Below are positions 46,198-59,927 of a stretch of 64,000 bases of DNA, piece after piece (positions within the stretch are counted from its first letter, which is position 1; each line of letters begins with the position of its first letter). Source of the DNA: Anagrus nilaparvatae. Its lineage: Eukaryota; Arthropoda; Insecta; Hymenoptera; Mymaridae. The translations under genes were made by a program, and so were the position numbers. The stretch lies in NCBI GenBank assembly GCA_022575985.1, contig JAKSXM010000272.1, forward strand, positions 30,273,501-30,337,500, read 5' to 3'. The notes beneath the pieces are model-generated. The model saw only the letters and a program-made list of their open reading frames with translations. It was not told the DNA's origin and made no database searches.

Positions 46198-48687
46198 ATG
46201 AATAATGAAGAAATTGAAGACGTTTCTCATCATGATTTTACAACCGCCTCAGAATGGGAAGTATTTATTGCAAGATTAGAGGAAATTTTTCATGAATGGA
46301 AACTTTCTCATTTGAAAACAGGACCACCTTTAAAAGAAAGAGATTTCATTAATCTTTCGTGGAAAGAACAAAGTGAAAAATTAAATTTTGCTGGTAATAA
46401 TTTTGATTTTCATTAAAGCAATGTAATATTTGATCTACCATAAATTTAATATTAATTACAGATGTTGAATTTATTCTTAAACATTATAAATTAAAAACTG
46501 AAGATGGTGAATCTCAAATACTTAGTAGCGAAGATCAAGAAGACACTTGGACACAATGCCAAAAGGATATCTTAAATCCAAATAATGATTTTATACAGTT
46601 AGACCAAGAAAATTTAGAAATAGCACGATTTTATGGATTAAGAGAATTTATTGTTTTAGTACCTATGAAACAACATTCCATTACACAAGAAACCAAAATT
46701 AAGATTTTATTAAGTTCTCTTACTATTGCTGTTTCTAATACTCGATGGTATGTTAAGACTGCAATATATTTTTAAATTATAACTTAGATCAGTTGATACA
46801 TTGTGTATACCCCAAAAGAGTCCTTTTAAAGGACTGAGCTTGGCTACTGATATTTAAATATAACATAAATTTATTGTATTTACAAATAGATATAAAATAT
46901 TTTAAAAATTGAAACGTTTATATTATATAATAAAAAATATGTATCATAAAATAACATATACATATAGTCAAAAATTAAGTTACATTTTAAATAAAAGTTA
47001 ATATAATAATTTTTTTTTTTTTATAAGATTTGTTTTTTATACATCTTGTGATAATTTAACTAAATGAATCGATAACTTTTTTACTAATGGCTTTTTTCCA
47101 AATTTCAGCGAGGTACCTGCTTTTGTTCAGTCTCAAGAATTATGGCAAAAGTTTTATTTAGGTGTAAATATAGGAAAAGGTTCAAAAGTTTATTTCAACA
47201 TGGTCCATTTAAAAAAAATTCCAGCACATTGCAAACATCTTACTGGGTTACTTACTTTATTTAAACAAAAAATAATGGAGGGATGTGGTATAAGGCTAGA
47301 TCCTGTATTAGTTTCTATTCGATTTTCTTACCTTTTAAAAGATTGGACAAGTAGCACATGGACACAAGAACCTCCAGATTTTGATTTTTTGCAAGGTGAA
47401 ACATTAGGTGTTGATGAATTGGGAAAACTCCCATTTGGAGCTACATATGATCCCATTAAGTAAATAATTAATCATGATTTTTAATTAAAAACCTTTGGGT
47501 ATTACTTTTAAAAGCTATTTATAATTTTTGCAGAGAATTTCGTTTATTTGTAACCTGGCCTCAAATATCAGAAAATATTGTAGTTGACAGTGAAGTTTAC
47601 AGTGACTTGATGCCTCTAACTGCTCCAGATTGGTCCTTACAAGTAGAAATGGTTTCTTCTCCAGCTTGCCTTTTGGGAGAATATCTTTCTAATTTTTTAC
47701 AGTTAAGAAATAACAAGAAAACTTTAGTAGAATTGTTGGGAGAAGGTGCTGCTTACATAAATAGTGATAATCAAACTTTAACTTCAGCATTTAATGCTTT
47801 GACTGAATCTAAAATCCCAACAATTTCATCAGTAATGTCAAAAACAATAGCAAAAACAAGAAATAAAAATGTTGATGGTCCAATCACTGAAGACATTTTG
47901 CTTCCTATTCTTTATTTTTTATTTCCTGATGGAGATGATAAAAAGGTATGTAAATAAAATAAAAATTGTAAATTTTTGAAGTAGCAATTTTTATTTTCTG
48001 ATTGTTCAGAAGTAGTACTTTACTTTTGTCATAAAAAAAGAATACCTCAAATCAATGTTAATTTCAGCTATTCTTTTTTTTTCTGGTGATGATTTGAAAC
48101 CATTCAAACATACTATGATTTGAAACTATTAAAATTAAATTAATAATAAAAGGAGGTATACAAATAGATAAGCTATAAAATAAATTATTTTTAATATTAT
48201 GTAGTTAATGCATGGTTGTTAATTCACAAGATTACATGCTACAAAAATGAAACTTTTTCAACTGCATTAATATTCAAATTAATACACGATTTTATGAACT
48301 GGAAATCGCAAAAATTATTCAATTGTTTTACATGAATCAGTCTTATGCCCATTTTAAAAAACACGAAAACTGAAACGATGAAAGAATTTAAAAATTTAAA
48401 ATAAATATAACTTGAGAAATTTTATTATACTTGATTTTACATAAATTGATTATAATTAACTTAAATTTTTAGAGAGCACCATATAATGACAGTAACGGTT
48501 ATGCTGTAGATGAAGATCAGTGCAAAGGTATTAAAACTTGTGCAATCGATGGAATGATTTGGAGATTAGCCATTGTAGCTGCTCATTGTGCGTATAATCT
48601 TGGAGGAGTATCAGCACTAGCACAATTATGGCATGAATTTATAGTAGAATTAAGGGTTCGTTGGGAAAAATGCATACCTATTCAAGG
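46198..48687 (+). CDS. Rab3GAP1: Rab3 GTPase-activating protein catalytic subunit, N-terminal half only
   Basis: Five exons by hand: 46198-46393, 46462-46747, 47109-47459, 47534-47945 and 48473-48687, in phase, about 486 residues. Recognised by DFTTASEWEVFIARLEEI at the N terminus, FYGLREFIVLVP, MVHLKKIPAHCKHLTGLL, FRLFVTWPQ, the ITEDILLPILYFLFPD region and CAIDGMIWRLAIVAAHCAYN. Animal Rab3GAP1 is about 980 residues, and the catalytic arginine lies in the missing C-terminal half. The fifth exon ends at a good donor (CAAGG|GTAAGT) in phase 2, so a sixth exon is expected, but none is recognisable to the right as far as 64000. The protein works with Rab3GAP2 as a Rab3 GAP and Rab18 exchange factor at ER and secretory membranes. 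Confidence 0.88.
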
Positions 48688-49981
48688 GTAAGTTTAATTT
48701 TGAACATATAATTAAATATGCAAATATTTTCAATTCATTTATTAAGTAAAGAGTACAAAATTTTTTTTACTTATAAAACTATTGCTTAAGATTCTGGTAT
48801 TTACAAGTTTTAATGAAAATATCTAATGATTTAATTTTCTATAATAGTAAATTTCTTTTTACAAATTCAAAAATCATTTATTTTGTTACAAAAAAAAAAA
48901 AAGTAAGTATTGAGAAAAATCATATTTTTGTACAAAAAAAGTCTTTGGAAAAAAACACAAATCTATATAATGCAATATTAATAAAATTTAACATAAATAT
49001 GAAACTTATCGATAATTGAAAAATAATATTTTGTACATAATTCAACAAGTGCAAAAAAATGAATATATTTTACAATTAATACAGTTAGTATCCATTGTTT
49101 TTGTTTTTAATCGATAATGTGACTTCGGCAAAAAAATATATATATATTATAAATTTGTTTTATACTTATAAATAATAAATTATTTATTGATAGAGTCTAT
49201 AAATAATAATAATTTTCTAATAAAATAGTTGTGATCCACTAATATTAATAATGAATAATCAGTGGATAATAATATAAAAATATCTTAACAATTATAATAA
49301 TTAATCTTTTTTAAAATACATTTTTTTAACAGGCCTTCATTTTTCTTAGAGTTTTTCTACACTGTTATAAGAAGCTCGTTAAAAATGTTTGAAAAATTTA
49401 CAAAATTTTGGTTTTGTAGTAAATTTACAATTTTTTTTTCATTTTGCAACAAAAAATTGTAAATATGCGAAAAAGTTACAAATTTTTCGTTCAATTTCCA
49501 CGAGATACTTTTAACGGTGTAAAAACAGAATCCTATATATATTTATAAAAAAAAAGTAATTTAAAAACTAATATAATACACTTAAATCAATATGTAATTA
49601 TTTAATTAATCTTAAAAATTAAAAAAGGATTTCCGTGAGAGTCTTGTTATAATATATTAAGATTTTATGATTGGCTATCTAGAGCTCACGCGAACTTTAA
49701 TAATTTTATACATTTTTTATAACGAATACCTTATATACATTATAAAATGCAAATAGTTTTTCTTCAAAAAATTTAGCACCACAATAATAATAATAAAATG
49801 TACATAGTAAAAAGAAATTAATTATAGCACTCTTAATTCAGTATAGCGTAACTATTATTTGATTTCATGTTTTATTTATCTCAAGGTAATTGAGAGAAAA
49901 CTGAATTTTTCACGAATGCAAAAAAATAAAAATATTTATGTAAAAAATCTAGCTAACTAGCGAGCTATAAGTTGTAAAATT
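48688..49981. other. Region after the last visible Rab3GAP1 exon
   Basis: About 1.3 kb of AT-rich sequence. A 68-residue frame at 48813-49019 is Lys/Asn/Ile/Phe-rich and looks like chance. A 160-bp MITE lies at 49360-49519. It may be intron of Rab3GAP1 and 3' UTR of the opposite-strand LRR gene. Confidence 0.5.
49358..49521. mobile_element. 160-bp MITE with TA duplication
   Basis: CACTGTTATAAGAAGCTCG at 49360 faces the inverse CGAGATACTTTTAACGGTG ending at 49519, flanked by TA on both sides. The interior is AT-rich with repeated AAATTTACAA, similar in style to the MITE at 59930-60229. Confidence 0.8.
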
Positions 49982-52900
49982 TCAAATAGGCACAAGTCCA
50001 GCTCTTTGAGTTGGGTTTCTTGCCATGTAAATATCCATGTCATGGTCAGTCCAGTTGTTCTCTTCGTAATTATTTAACGTATGAGTTGATTCGGCTAAGC
50101 TATATCGGCTTCCGGGTCTTGGTAAACCTCCTTCGAGATTACGATTCCTGGAACGTGGTCGTTGTCGACGAGATGCTGCTGCTTGGTGATGATGATGGTG
50201 GTGATGATTCACGGGAAAACTGGTTCTCGACATCCTATCGGAGGCCGCCGCCAACGATTGCCTCGACTGACGGAGCTCTGAAAATTTCCGTAGTCTAAAA
50301 TGCATGATTTAAAAAAAGAAAAAAACAGAAATTAGATAAAAGATACTCTAATAAATAAAAAAAACTTTTGCGATTTGGATGAATGATTTAACAGATGATA
50401 TGCGACAGCGGAACAAACCTGCTCGAGAATTAATGAGATTTGAAGCGATGGAGGCGTTCGGTAAGTAGCGAGACGAGTTATTATTAGAAAATAAACTGTA
50501 TTGTGACTGTCCATCGGAGATTTTGTTAGTCTGATTGAACCGCATGTCATCGATACCTATAAAAAAAACGTTTATTTTATATCCTGATAAACCGGATTCT
50601 GTAGCGACCGACAATAAACCGGAAACAGATTCATCCAATTCACAAGGTTACTAAGAGTAAAAATATAATGTTTATTTAAAATACCTTGTCTATCTACTGG
50701 AAATATCCTCGGCCTGGGTATGCTTCTGGTACTGTATGCCGATACTTGATCCCATTCCTTTTGAACGTTGTAAGCACTGAGTGTTGCCATGGAACCTAAT
50801 GGGCCACCGGGACTTGGCGTGGGTCCAACGCTCGAACAGCAATTCACTGGTAGTCCGGCAATGGGTCCACCCCCAATTTTTGTTTGTTCTAGACTCTGAA
50901 GAGTGTGGAGCTTTCTTGCCCTCCTTCTATTTGCTATGAAGAATATTAAAAGAGCTATAAATATAGTGGCGCAAATTGTTGCACTGCCTATTATTGCGAT
51001 CCTGTCCATGTAAGAGGTAGGAGAACTGTCGGTACGAACTTCCCTACATTGATTGTAAGGTACGTTTGCTGGATTAAAGTTTGTTTCCTCGGAGCCCACC
51101 ACACAAACTATTATACTTTCTTGCGAGGGTACATTGTTTATTTTGAACTCACGGTCGGAAGCCTCGAGGGATTGGGCCATCTTGAAAGTTGGATCACCAA
51201 ACAACCTGTAGATCACCCTAAAGCCCAAAACAGTGTTAGACTCACTATCCCATTGGATTATCAAGGAGTTGTCCTGTTTTAGGACTTCTTTTACGATAAT
51301 ATCCCTTTGAGATTTGGGCATGGGTTTGTGATGATGTTGCGAGCTCGTGACAAGTGGTGGTCTGGGCTGATGCTGCTGCGTAGTGCTGCTGATAACGGGT
51401 GATTGCGAAGTTGGTCTGGCTGCAAAGACATTTCCAGGCCTAATTCCAGCCTGCTTTACAGGTACTTGATGTTGAGTAGTGCTCGGACTAGGGCTGGTCG
51501 GTTGATGAGTCGAGGACTCGATAGGGCTAGTGTAATCTGCCACGGATGAAGAAGGCCCGTGTGTACTAGGGCGAAGATTTTCCACTACCTCTTCGATAGG
51601 TCCAGTAGGTTCTTGAGTATCCACACTTACCACGGTACCAATTCCAACAATTTCCGAAGCTCGTTCGCAGCTCATTTCTAAATTGCAATGAGAAAAAAAG
51701 ATTAGTTACGGTTGTCTAGTTAGTGCGTTTTTGGTTTAAGTACATACCATCCGGCCTGATGCTATAAAAGTTTCTGTCCTTAAGTCTCAAAGGCGTGCCA
51801 CAGAACTTAGGATTGTCTTCGCGACTCGTTACTTGAAGGTCTTTGGCGCGTATCCATTCGACGATCCAGCGCAATTTGCAATCGCAAACTAAAAAGCGAC
51901 CCCCGAGGCTTAAACCACGAAGAGTTCCGTTCAAGGATAAAAACGCCTCTTCAGGTACAGTCGACAAAGGATTACCGTCGATAGCCAAGAGAGTTATTGA
52001 TGGGTTTCCTTGAAAAGCATTCACTGGCAACTCTGTTATCAGATTGAACCCAATGTCCAGTACCTATAAATAAAAAGTTTTTTTAAAAATTGATTTTATT
52101 ATTTATTTTCTTATTTTCACGTATATCCAGAGAACAAAGTTAACAAAACCGGTTTAACATAAAAATTCTTGAAAAGAAATTTAATTAATTAATGTAAAAT
52201 AATAATTTTATTCTTTATTTAAAAAAATTTAAACTAATTTTGAAAAAAAAAATTTTTTTTTTTAACTCATTAATTTTAATAACCAATAATGTTTAAAAAA
52301 ATTATTGATAATAAAAAATAAATTATTATTGATTTTTAAAAATACTATCTTTAAACTAATTACTCTAAATAATAAAAGTAAATTATTGAAAGAAAGAAAA
52401 AATAGAAATTTAATGCATCAGAAGAAAATGTAGTGTATTTGTTCTTTAATTTAAAAAAAAGGAATTTTAAATTGCATGCTTTAATTTTTTTTTAAATATT
52501 AAAAAAAAAAAAAAAACTTTCCTTTAATGTAATTTTTAATTATTTATTTTGATTTAATATTTTTCAAATACTTTTTTCGACATGGATGAATTATGCGATA
52601 TTTTTTAAATTAAAAATTATTTTACACTTTACTTTTAAATTGCGTATTTATAAAAGAATTTTTATTATTAAAATTACGCAAAAAAAAAGAAATAATATTA
52701 TTTTTTTTTCTTTTATTAATAATAAAAATAATTTTAGAAAAAAAATTTTTTTTTACAACTTGTTATACAAAATTGCATTTCTTAAACGATCTCATTTACT
52801 ATTTAACCACAAAAAGTGTATCTTTATGTAATTACATAACTTAATAGCAAAAAGAAAAATCATTTTAAAAAAATTCTACACCACAGAAATTTAAATAAAA

Positions 52901-53944
52901 AAAAAAATCTGTGTAAAATAAAGTTATTAAAAAAAGAAAGATATCAAAACCGATCAAGTCTCGAGATAAAAAAAACAAGATTCCAATAAAATAAAAAAAT
53001 GTCGTAATAGCCATAAAATGGAACGTGAATTGATAATAAAAAAATAAGATTTTTTACCCTTAGGTCATGAACGCTGTTAATAGCAGCAGTAGGAAATTCA
53101 GGTATAAGATTATTGAGAAGACTGAGCGAAGTAAGAGTGTTTCTAATTCCATAAAATGCGTTTGGTCCAATTGATTGCACGAGATTTCTCTCTAAATTAA
53201 GTCCAGTTAACGAATCGAGATCTTCGAAAGCTTTGGCACCAGCTTGTCCAGGTAATTCGCGAATACTGTTATGCGATAAATCTAAGAATGCTAATGTCTT
53301 CAAGCCTCTTAATGATTCTGGTACTTTTTTCTGCCTTGTTCCCATGAGGTTAAGATTCTTCAACGTCGTTTCCAAACCGCGAAAACTATGCGGTGACAAA
53401 TTAAGCTCGTTATTTGACAATTTCAGAGTTATCAACTTGTGTGCGGAAAATGCATCGTCTTTAACGTTCGTGATTCTATTTTTGGATAAATCCAAAACCG
53501 TTAAATTCTTCAAATTCCTCAAAGCGTGAATCGGAACTTCGGTCAACTGATTTTCTCTTAAATTCAAACTCTTCAAACTGTTTTCTTGCGACTTGAAAGC
53601 ATCAGCCTCGATCGAATTAATTTGACAATTGACCAATTGCAAATTATTTATTTTAAATGCAGTTAGCGAGGTATTTTTCAATATACCAATTGTACTGTTG
53701 GTAACAAAAAATAAATCCAAATGTATCTGACCAGCATAACGCCTCATTGCCGTTATCAATTGACTAAAATCAACCAAATCACATTGTATCGATAATTCTC
53801 TGGCTAAATTAAAATCACAGATACATGATTTTTCCAATTCCGGTACACTCTGAGACCACGGACATATCGACGTTCCTTTACTCACGTTTATTACTATTAT
53901 CAATAATAATAACAACGTGCTGTACCTTCGATTGTTGCTCGAAC
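49982..53944 (-). CDS. LRR type I transmembrane protein, first exon not found
   Basis: Exons on the minus strand: 53944-53058, 52063-51748, 51677-50685, 50556-50419 and 50277-49982, in phase, about 876 residues plus an unidentified N-terminal exon; the first visible exon has no ATG ahead of its LLLLLIIVINV signal peptide. Order: signal peptide; Cys-rich LRR N-cap (CPWSQSVPELEKSCICDF); about ten LRRs (such as LTVLDLSKNRITNVKDDAF); LRR C-cap (CDCKLRWIVEWI ... FCGTP); a Pro/Ser/Thr/Gln-rich stalk; a fibronectin III-like segment (LIIQWDSESNTVLGFRVIYR); a transmembrane helix (IAIIGSATICATIFIALLIF); and a cytoplasmic tail with seven consecutive His. The layout suggests a neuronal or adhesion LRR receptor. 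The orthologue is not named. The last acceptor was chosen as TTTTCAG at 50278 because the one 21 bp earlier breaks the frame. Confidence 0.85.
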
Positions 53945-55499
53945 CTGGAATTTAAAAAAAATGAAATTTATTACATAAAAGTATTTTTCTAACCGTTATT
54001 ATTAAATATAAAAAAAGTCTGTGTACTTAATTATATTGCGTTTACTATTAAAAAAAAGTCTCGCTGTATCTCAAATTGCGCAACAATGCGTATTCAAGTA
54101 CCCATTTTTTCTGTATAATTTAAAAAAAATAGATAATATGCGAATATAATGAAAAAATTCGCACCTATCTTTTTTGTTTAAAAAAAAGAAAAAAATTGTT
54201 ACAAAATAATTTTTGTGTGTGAATTTAAGTAAAATAAATCTCATGTAAACGACGCAAAAGAAAGTGTGGGACTACTTAGATTATTATTTATAATAATAAA
54301 GAAAAGAACAAAAAAAATGAGATCACGAATATTTAAAAAAAATATTGTCCGTTTTGATTTAGTTTGAGGAATGTTTTACTTATTTAATTGAATTTACCCT
54401 CGGGTCAATTCTTCCGGTAAAGGCAATATAGAGAAAGTTTTATTATGGATAAAAGATTATATAATTTTTATTTATTTATTTTTTTTAAAACAACGAAAAA
54501 AAAATGCAATAAAGGACTCTTGATTATTACTGAAGGTATATATTTTTTTATTAATATTGCCTTTCTAAAATTCCATAATTATTTATTATGAGAGAAATCT
54601 CTTATTAAAGATTTTTTAATTGCTTAATCGGCTTTTTTACGTTGGTTAATTTAATAATAACCTAACGTAATAGTTAACACCCCTGGTATTTGACAATTTA
54701 CGTTTTATAATTATTATTATTTATAGTGAATGGATAATTTTAATTAGAAAATTTTTTTAAGACGTTTGGGTATATGGGATGATCTGTGGAAAATTGAGTT
54801 ATTTAAGTACAGAAAATTTTTTTGTTTCTTAATTTTTATATTTGAGAGATTACGTTTTGCTTTGATTTTATTGGTATCGCTTGAATTTTTAAACATTTCC
54901 TGAATTTTTCTCGTTAGAACTATTCAACCGTTTTTCTTTAAGTAAACAACCGCTCGATTTTATAGCAAAATTTTATTGATAACTATAGAACGCCTGTAAA
55001 AAATTTTATATCACTCATTTTATAAACATAAAAACAAGTTTACATTAACAATAGTAAATTTATGTAACTGGAAAATTATAAAGAAAATTAACAGTTTATT
55101 ATTTAAAATAAAAAATTTTATAAAACTATAAAATTCTAATTCTCAATAAAATGAAATTCTTGCGATTTTCGCACATTTGCAGCTATAAAAAATGCATTGA
55201 AACTAAAAGTTTATAGTTCCTGTTTTAAAGAGCTTATGCTTTTTTTTTCTTTATTTATTATAAAATTTACGATATAATAATAAAATGTTCAGTTTTTTTT
55301 CTCCATACTTTATTGCGGGTTTGATAGCAAAATAAAGTGAAAAAGTACAGGAAATCCCGTTTTATCAAAATTTAGTTTTAGTATCACTTCAACTTTTAGC
55401 AAAATCTTAAAAATTTACTATTTCATGGTATAAAAAATGGCGTTTAATTAAATTATATTATTTGACAATTTTCAAGAATTTTAGTTGACGATTTTAGTT
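53945..55499. other. Upstream/intron region of the LRR gene, no exon seen
   Basis: AT-rich non-coding sequence ahead (on the minus strand) of the first recognisable LRR exon. An initiating exon with the start codon must lie somewhere to the right. Confidence 0.5.
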
Positions 55500-55870
55500 A
55501 CGACGTATACCCAGAAAAATAAAGGATGTTCCAAATTGCACTTAAAGTACCATCTGAGGTTATTACCAAATGATCCTGAAATTCGTGATCAGTGACCCAA
55601 AAAACCTATACTGTACCAATAACCAAATCTGGTGGTTGCCAGTAACTACACAACCTCCCCTCCCCGTATTATGACTGAAGTAGAATATAAATTCAGGAGG
55701 TTATATTTTATTTTTCGTAAAATTTGTCGCCGAATTGACTGCACTCGATGTGGGGCTTAGGCAAGTAAAAAATATCGTAACGTGATCACGTATAATTCAT
55801 TTCCGACTTCGCTAAGCTTTTATGCTAATTATCTCGCTACAGCATTTCAAAACTTTTGATGCCCAAATAA
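55500..55870. repeat. Cluster of fragments of families D, F and A-insert
   Basis: In order: TATACCCAGAAAAATAAAGGA (family D half, about 55507), CGTGATCAGTGACCCAAAAAACC (family F, about 55581; also 'accaaatctggtgg' shared with 23404), and a GCACTCGATGTGG.GCTTAGGCAAGTAAAAAATATCGTAA block (about 55741) like 282-320. It looks like a nested scrap heap of the elements seen in the left half of the window. Confidence 0.65.
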
Positions 55871-56420
55871 AGAAAAATTTATTACTGCAAAATAAAAATA
55901 TTTTTTTGGAGAATACATGCTTATCAGAAAAAAAAATCATTAAATTAACGTTAAACAAATCCGCAAATAATTTTACAACCATTACATTCAAAATCCATAG
56001 AGTACAGCACAGGTGGATCAGCCCATATAAGTCCGTTTACTTAATTTTTCCTTCATATATGGCTCATTTTCATTTTTTTTGAAAAAATATCTTACAAAAA
56101 CTAAAAATAAAAAATTCCTTTTTTAAACTCCAAACAAGGCTTTTTAGACTTTTTTCACCAATATTTATTCAGTGTTGCATAAAAATCGCCATAACGAACC
56201 TTTTACATCAATTTATTACGTTTTTTCATATAATTATAAAGTAAAAACAGCTTAAAACCATTAAAAACCAAAATCGTTACATACGGCCTTAATACATGAA
56301 TTTTTCTAGGTTTTATGTATTTTAGAGAACAATATCATATATTTTTAAAGAATTCTTACTAAAAAAACGAGTTTTGGAGTTAAATTTTAAAAATATTTAA
56401 TAATTTTAACAAAAATGAGG

Positions 56421-57010
56421 AACGGTAAAGGCAGGAACGGTAAAGGCTTTTTTATAGAAAAATCAAAATAATTCGTAGACAAATGAACAAAAAAACTTTT
56501 CCGTTTGGAAAGTAAAGTATTTTTATGATTGAAACTTGCTAAGTTTTTAATATTTTAATTACAACGCTTCTTAATAGGAGATCTAGGGGGGTACGGTAAA
56601 GGCTTTTGTTTTTGTCCCTTCGTTATTTCTGAACTTAAACCCATTTTGTTTTCCTATTTAACAATCATTTTAAGCGCTCTTGGTGTGAGAATTTTTTGTT
56701 TATGTATTTAAGTTGTCATTTATGCGGTTAAAAGGTTTTAAAAATGTTTTTACGAAGAGAAATCAAATTTAATATAATTAAATTACGTTTTTCATAAAAA
56801 TTTTGTAAAATCGTGTGACATACCTTCTCACCCTTGTAATAATTAGTAAAACTAAGTTTAAATTTTTTCTATATGGAAAAAGTTGAACCTTATGATATAG
56901 CAATTAAGCCCAAAACAAAAATTTTTGAAAATTAATCGATAGGTGTGAGTGACAGACACTCAAAGTATAAAAATCTCCTTTGTGACAGGGAACGGTAAAG
57001 GCTTTTTTGG
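56421..57010. repeat. Dispersed AACGGTAAAGGC motif, four copies
   Basis: AACGGTAAAGGC occurs at 56421 and 56436, ACGGTAAAGGCTTTT at 56593, and AACGGTAAAGGCTTTT at 56991. Spacing is irregular and the orientation constant. It was not seen elsewhere in the window. Confidence 0.75.
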
Positions 57011-59927
57011 TATATTTTTATGTTTTATAGTAGTTAAAACATTAAATTATGTTGATTTTTATGGTGTACCATCAAAAACTAATTGAAATTGAAAATTTAA
57101 AAAAAAAAATTTTTTAAATCAATGCATCTGTTAGTCAGAAACGAGTTGTACGTCATTATTGCAAAAAAAACGATAATAAGCCATATAGAAAAATTTAATA
57201 ATATAAATATAGTATAATTACACGTGTAGTACAAGTGTGTCCAGACAAACTCTACATACACGTGGAATTCAAAAAACTAAATAAAAAAACAAAACCTTTC
57301 ACTTTCGTTCCCTTTTTTTTCAGTAAGTATATCATTTAATATTAACACAGATATCTTAAAGATTTAAAAACTTTTTTTGACGATTTTTAAATTAAAACTA
57401 TACACACCGAAATGAAATTTTATGTCAAATAACGATTGTAATCAAAATATCTTTAGTGTGTACTTTCTAATTTCCATGAAATGGAAGGCTAAAAGAAAAT
57501 TTTTTTTTTTTTTATTATTATTTTTCTTATTTACTTACTTAAATTTATTTTAGCACGCGCGTGAGAAAAAATATATATATTAATGACAAAAAACAAAATG
57601 TAAAGTACTAGTTTTTGAACTTTCACCTTTATTCATTACTCCATATGTTAAAAAGAAGACTGTATTTAACAAAAAACGTATTTTTATTATAGCCTAATTT
57701 TCACTTGTATAATAAACAAATGACAATTATTCTTGTTTTTCTAGTTCCTATAAATAAGACAATAGAAAAATTTATCCCACAATAAAATTTTTCCCAAAAT
57801 GTTAAATTAGGCCATTTAAAGAAAAAATAAAAAGTAGATCTTGGTTAAAATATTTTTTCGTCATCATAAAAATGAAATATTATGTATAAATTATTTTTTT
57901 AAAAATTGGCAGAGAAATCGAGATTTATTAAGAGATGATTTTCGTGTAAGAAGTAAATATGCAAGTATTATAAAATAGTAGTTTCTTTCACACTATTCAT
58001 ACTAAAAAATATTTATTCTCTGGTTAGTTTTAATTCAACAGAAAAATAATTAACAAGAAAGCGACTCGGTGTTGCATGTTTTATCGGAGTATAGGAAAAA
58101 TCAAATTACATTTTTTTGTTGATTTTCTAAATAAAATTGATTTCAAATAAATGAAATTATTTGGAGTGTAATTTTAATTAAAAAATTATACTTTATTACA
58201 TACGCGGCCTCGATTCTTTAATAATATAAGAAATTACTTGAATTTTTTTAAATTTTAAATTAAAAGAAATCTTGTGTGTGTGTTTAAGTATGTAAGAAAA
58301 AATATTTTTTGTTGAAATTTTTTCGTTTTATTTCTCAAGCATATAAAAATATTTTTATCTGGATCAAGAATAATTTAAAAAATTTTTGTATTTTAAATGA
58401 AAAAAGATCAAGGTACAAGTTTTAAGTACAAGAAATTGCATTTCAGCGCTGCACTTGTATAATTATTTTTCTGTGGTTTTCTGTTATTATAGCTTTTTTT
58501 CTAAGACTTTCGACTACTGTGAAAATTGTGTTTTTCTTTTTTTGAGTTGAGAAATTTTTTAGGAACGATTTAGGTCACTTTTTGTTTTTAACGTCATTTT
58601 GATTGAAAGGATTTTTTGCCCTTTTTCATATGTAATAAAACTTAAATTTGAAGCTTCAAGTAAATCAATTTGAAATATTTAAAAATCTTAATACCCTGCC
58701 GAAAAACATTGTTCTGTACTCTAGAGGCCACTATGTCAAAAATATCCCTTTGCGGCAAGTTGACACACTTTTTCTCTCAAGATTTTTGAGACTCGATCAA
58801 ACCGTTATTATTAAAAAAAATAATAAACAGGTAGACACTCGAGCAGACGAAATCCCTAAAATTGTCAAAATCAATTATTCAAAACGACGAAAATAAAATA
58901 ACTTTCACTAAAAATGTGCGCCAGTTTTCTTGAAAAATGTATTATTACTTTTAAATAAGTATCATCTTGCTCTAATAAACATAAAAAAATTTAAATTCAA
59001 CGATAAAAAACAAAGTTGTTAATATTTAATAATAACAGCGTCTGCGATGCTGTAAATAAAGAATAGATCGGCCTTGATTTTCAATGGATAAACGATTGTA
59101 TTCTTCTTTATTAAAATTTATAACTTTTTTTTGCAAAACATATTTCATTTATAAACAGAAGAATGAAATTATTGAAAAGGAAAGAGAAAAATATGCTAAA
59201 ATATTTTGTTATTTTAAGGCCAATATTAAACTTGTTTTTATGCAATAATTTTATTCATAGATTTATTTTCTATTCAGATCTTTGATAATTTTATTCTTAA
59301 AAATAAATTTTAAGATTTAGGAACTGCACTAAAAAATCTATATTCATAGACTCAATTATTTTATTTTTTTCATATTTATTTATAAAAAACGTGCAAATAG
59401 ATTACTCGTAGTTATTTCCCATAATGTTGTGCAACAAAGTACTCGGAGCACAGATGTTTTTATCAAGGTAGCCTGGCAATTTAGCAATATTTTATTATAG
59501 ACTAGAGTAAATTAAGACTGATAGTTTAGGAAGATATCTAATTCGAGTTACAATGCTTGTTAAATTAAATTTACATCGTTACTAATGCTTCCGGTATCAG
59601 AAATTTTTTCAGATCGATGATAAAGTAAAGGAACTAAGACGCCATCGAAATTTTTTGTTGCTTACCAAAAATTATTATCTTACTAATTATATAGAAATAA
59701 ATGTTTTAAAAATGAGTCTCTATTTGTACATTTTTTCAAGTTTTTTTAATCCTACACTAAAAAAAATCCAGTTTCCGCTAACGGAATTCTGTTTTTGGCA
59801 GCTGGAATTTTTTTTTTTTTGAAATGGTTGAAAATTATATAAAACCTAAAGAAAAGTCTCGAAAAAAGTTTAAAAAAATTTTTTTTTTTTGAAGTACCAC
59901 CATGCAACGTCACTCCCATTTTAAATG
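57011..59927. other. AT-rich non-coding region
   Basis: No convincing exon. An 82-residue open frame at 58648-58896 has no recognisable motif and is probably chance. Homopolymer runs are common. Confidence 0.5.

Noticed and set aside
50011..50298. 95-codon + strand frame
   Set aside because: It is antisense to the last LRR gene exon, which has in-phase splice sites and a matching frame.
58648..58896. 82-codon frame starting with a Met
   Set aside because: No family resemblance, splice context or neighbours support it. It is probably chance.
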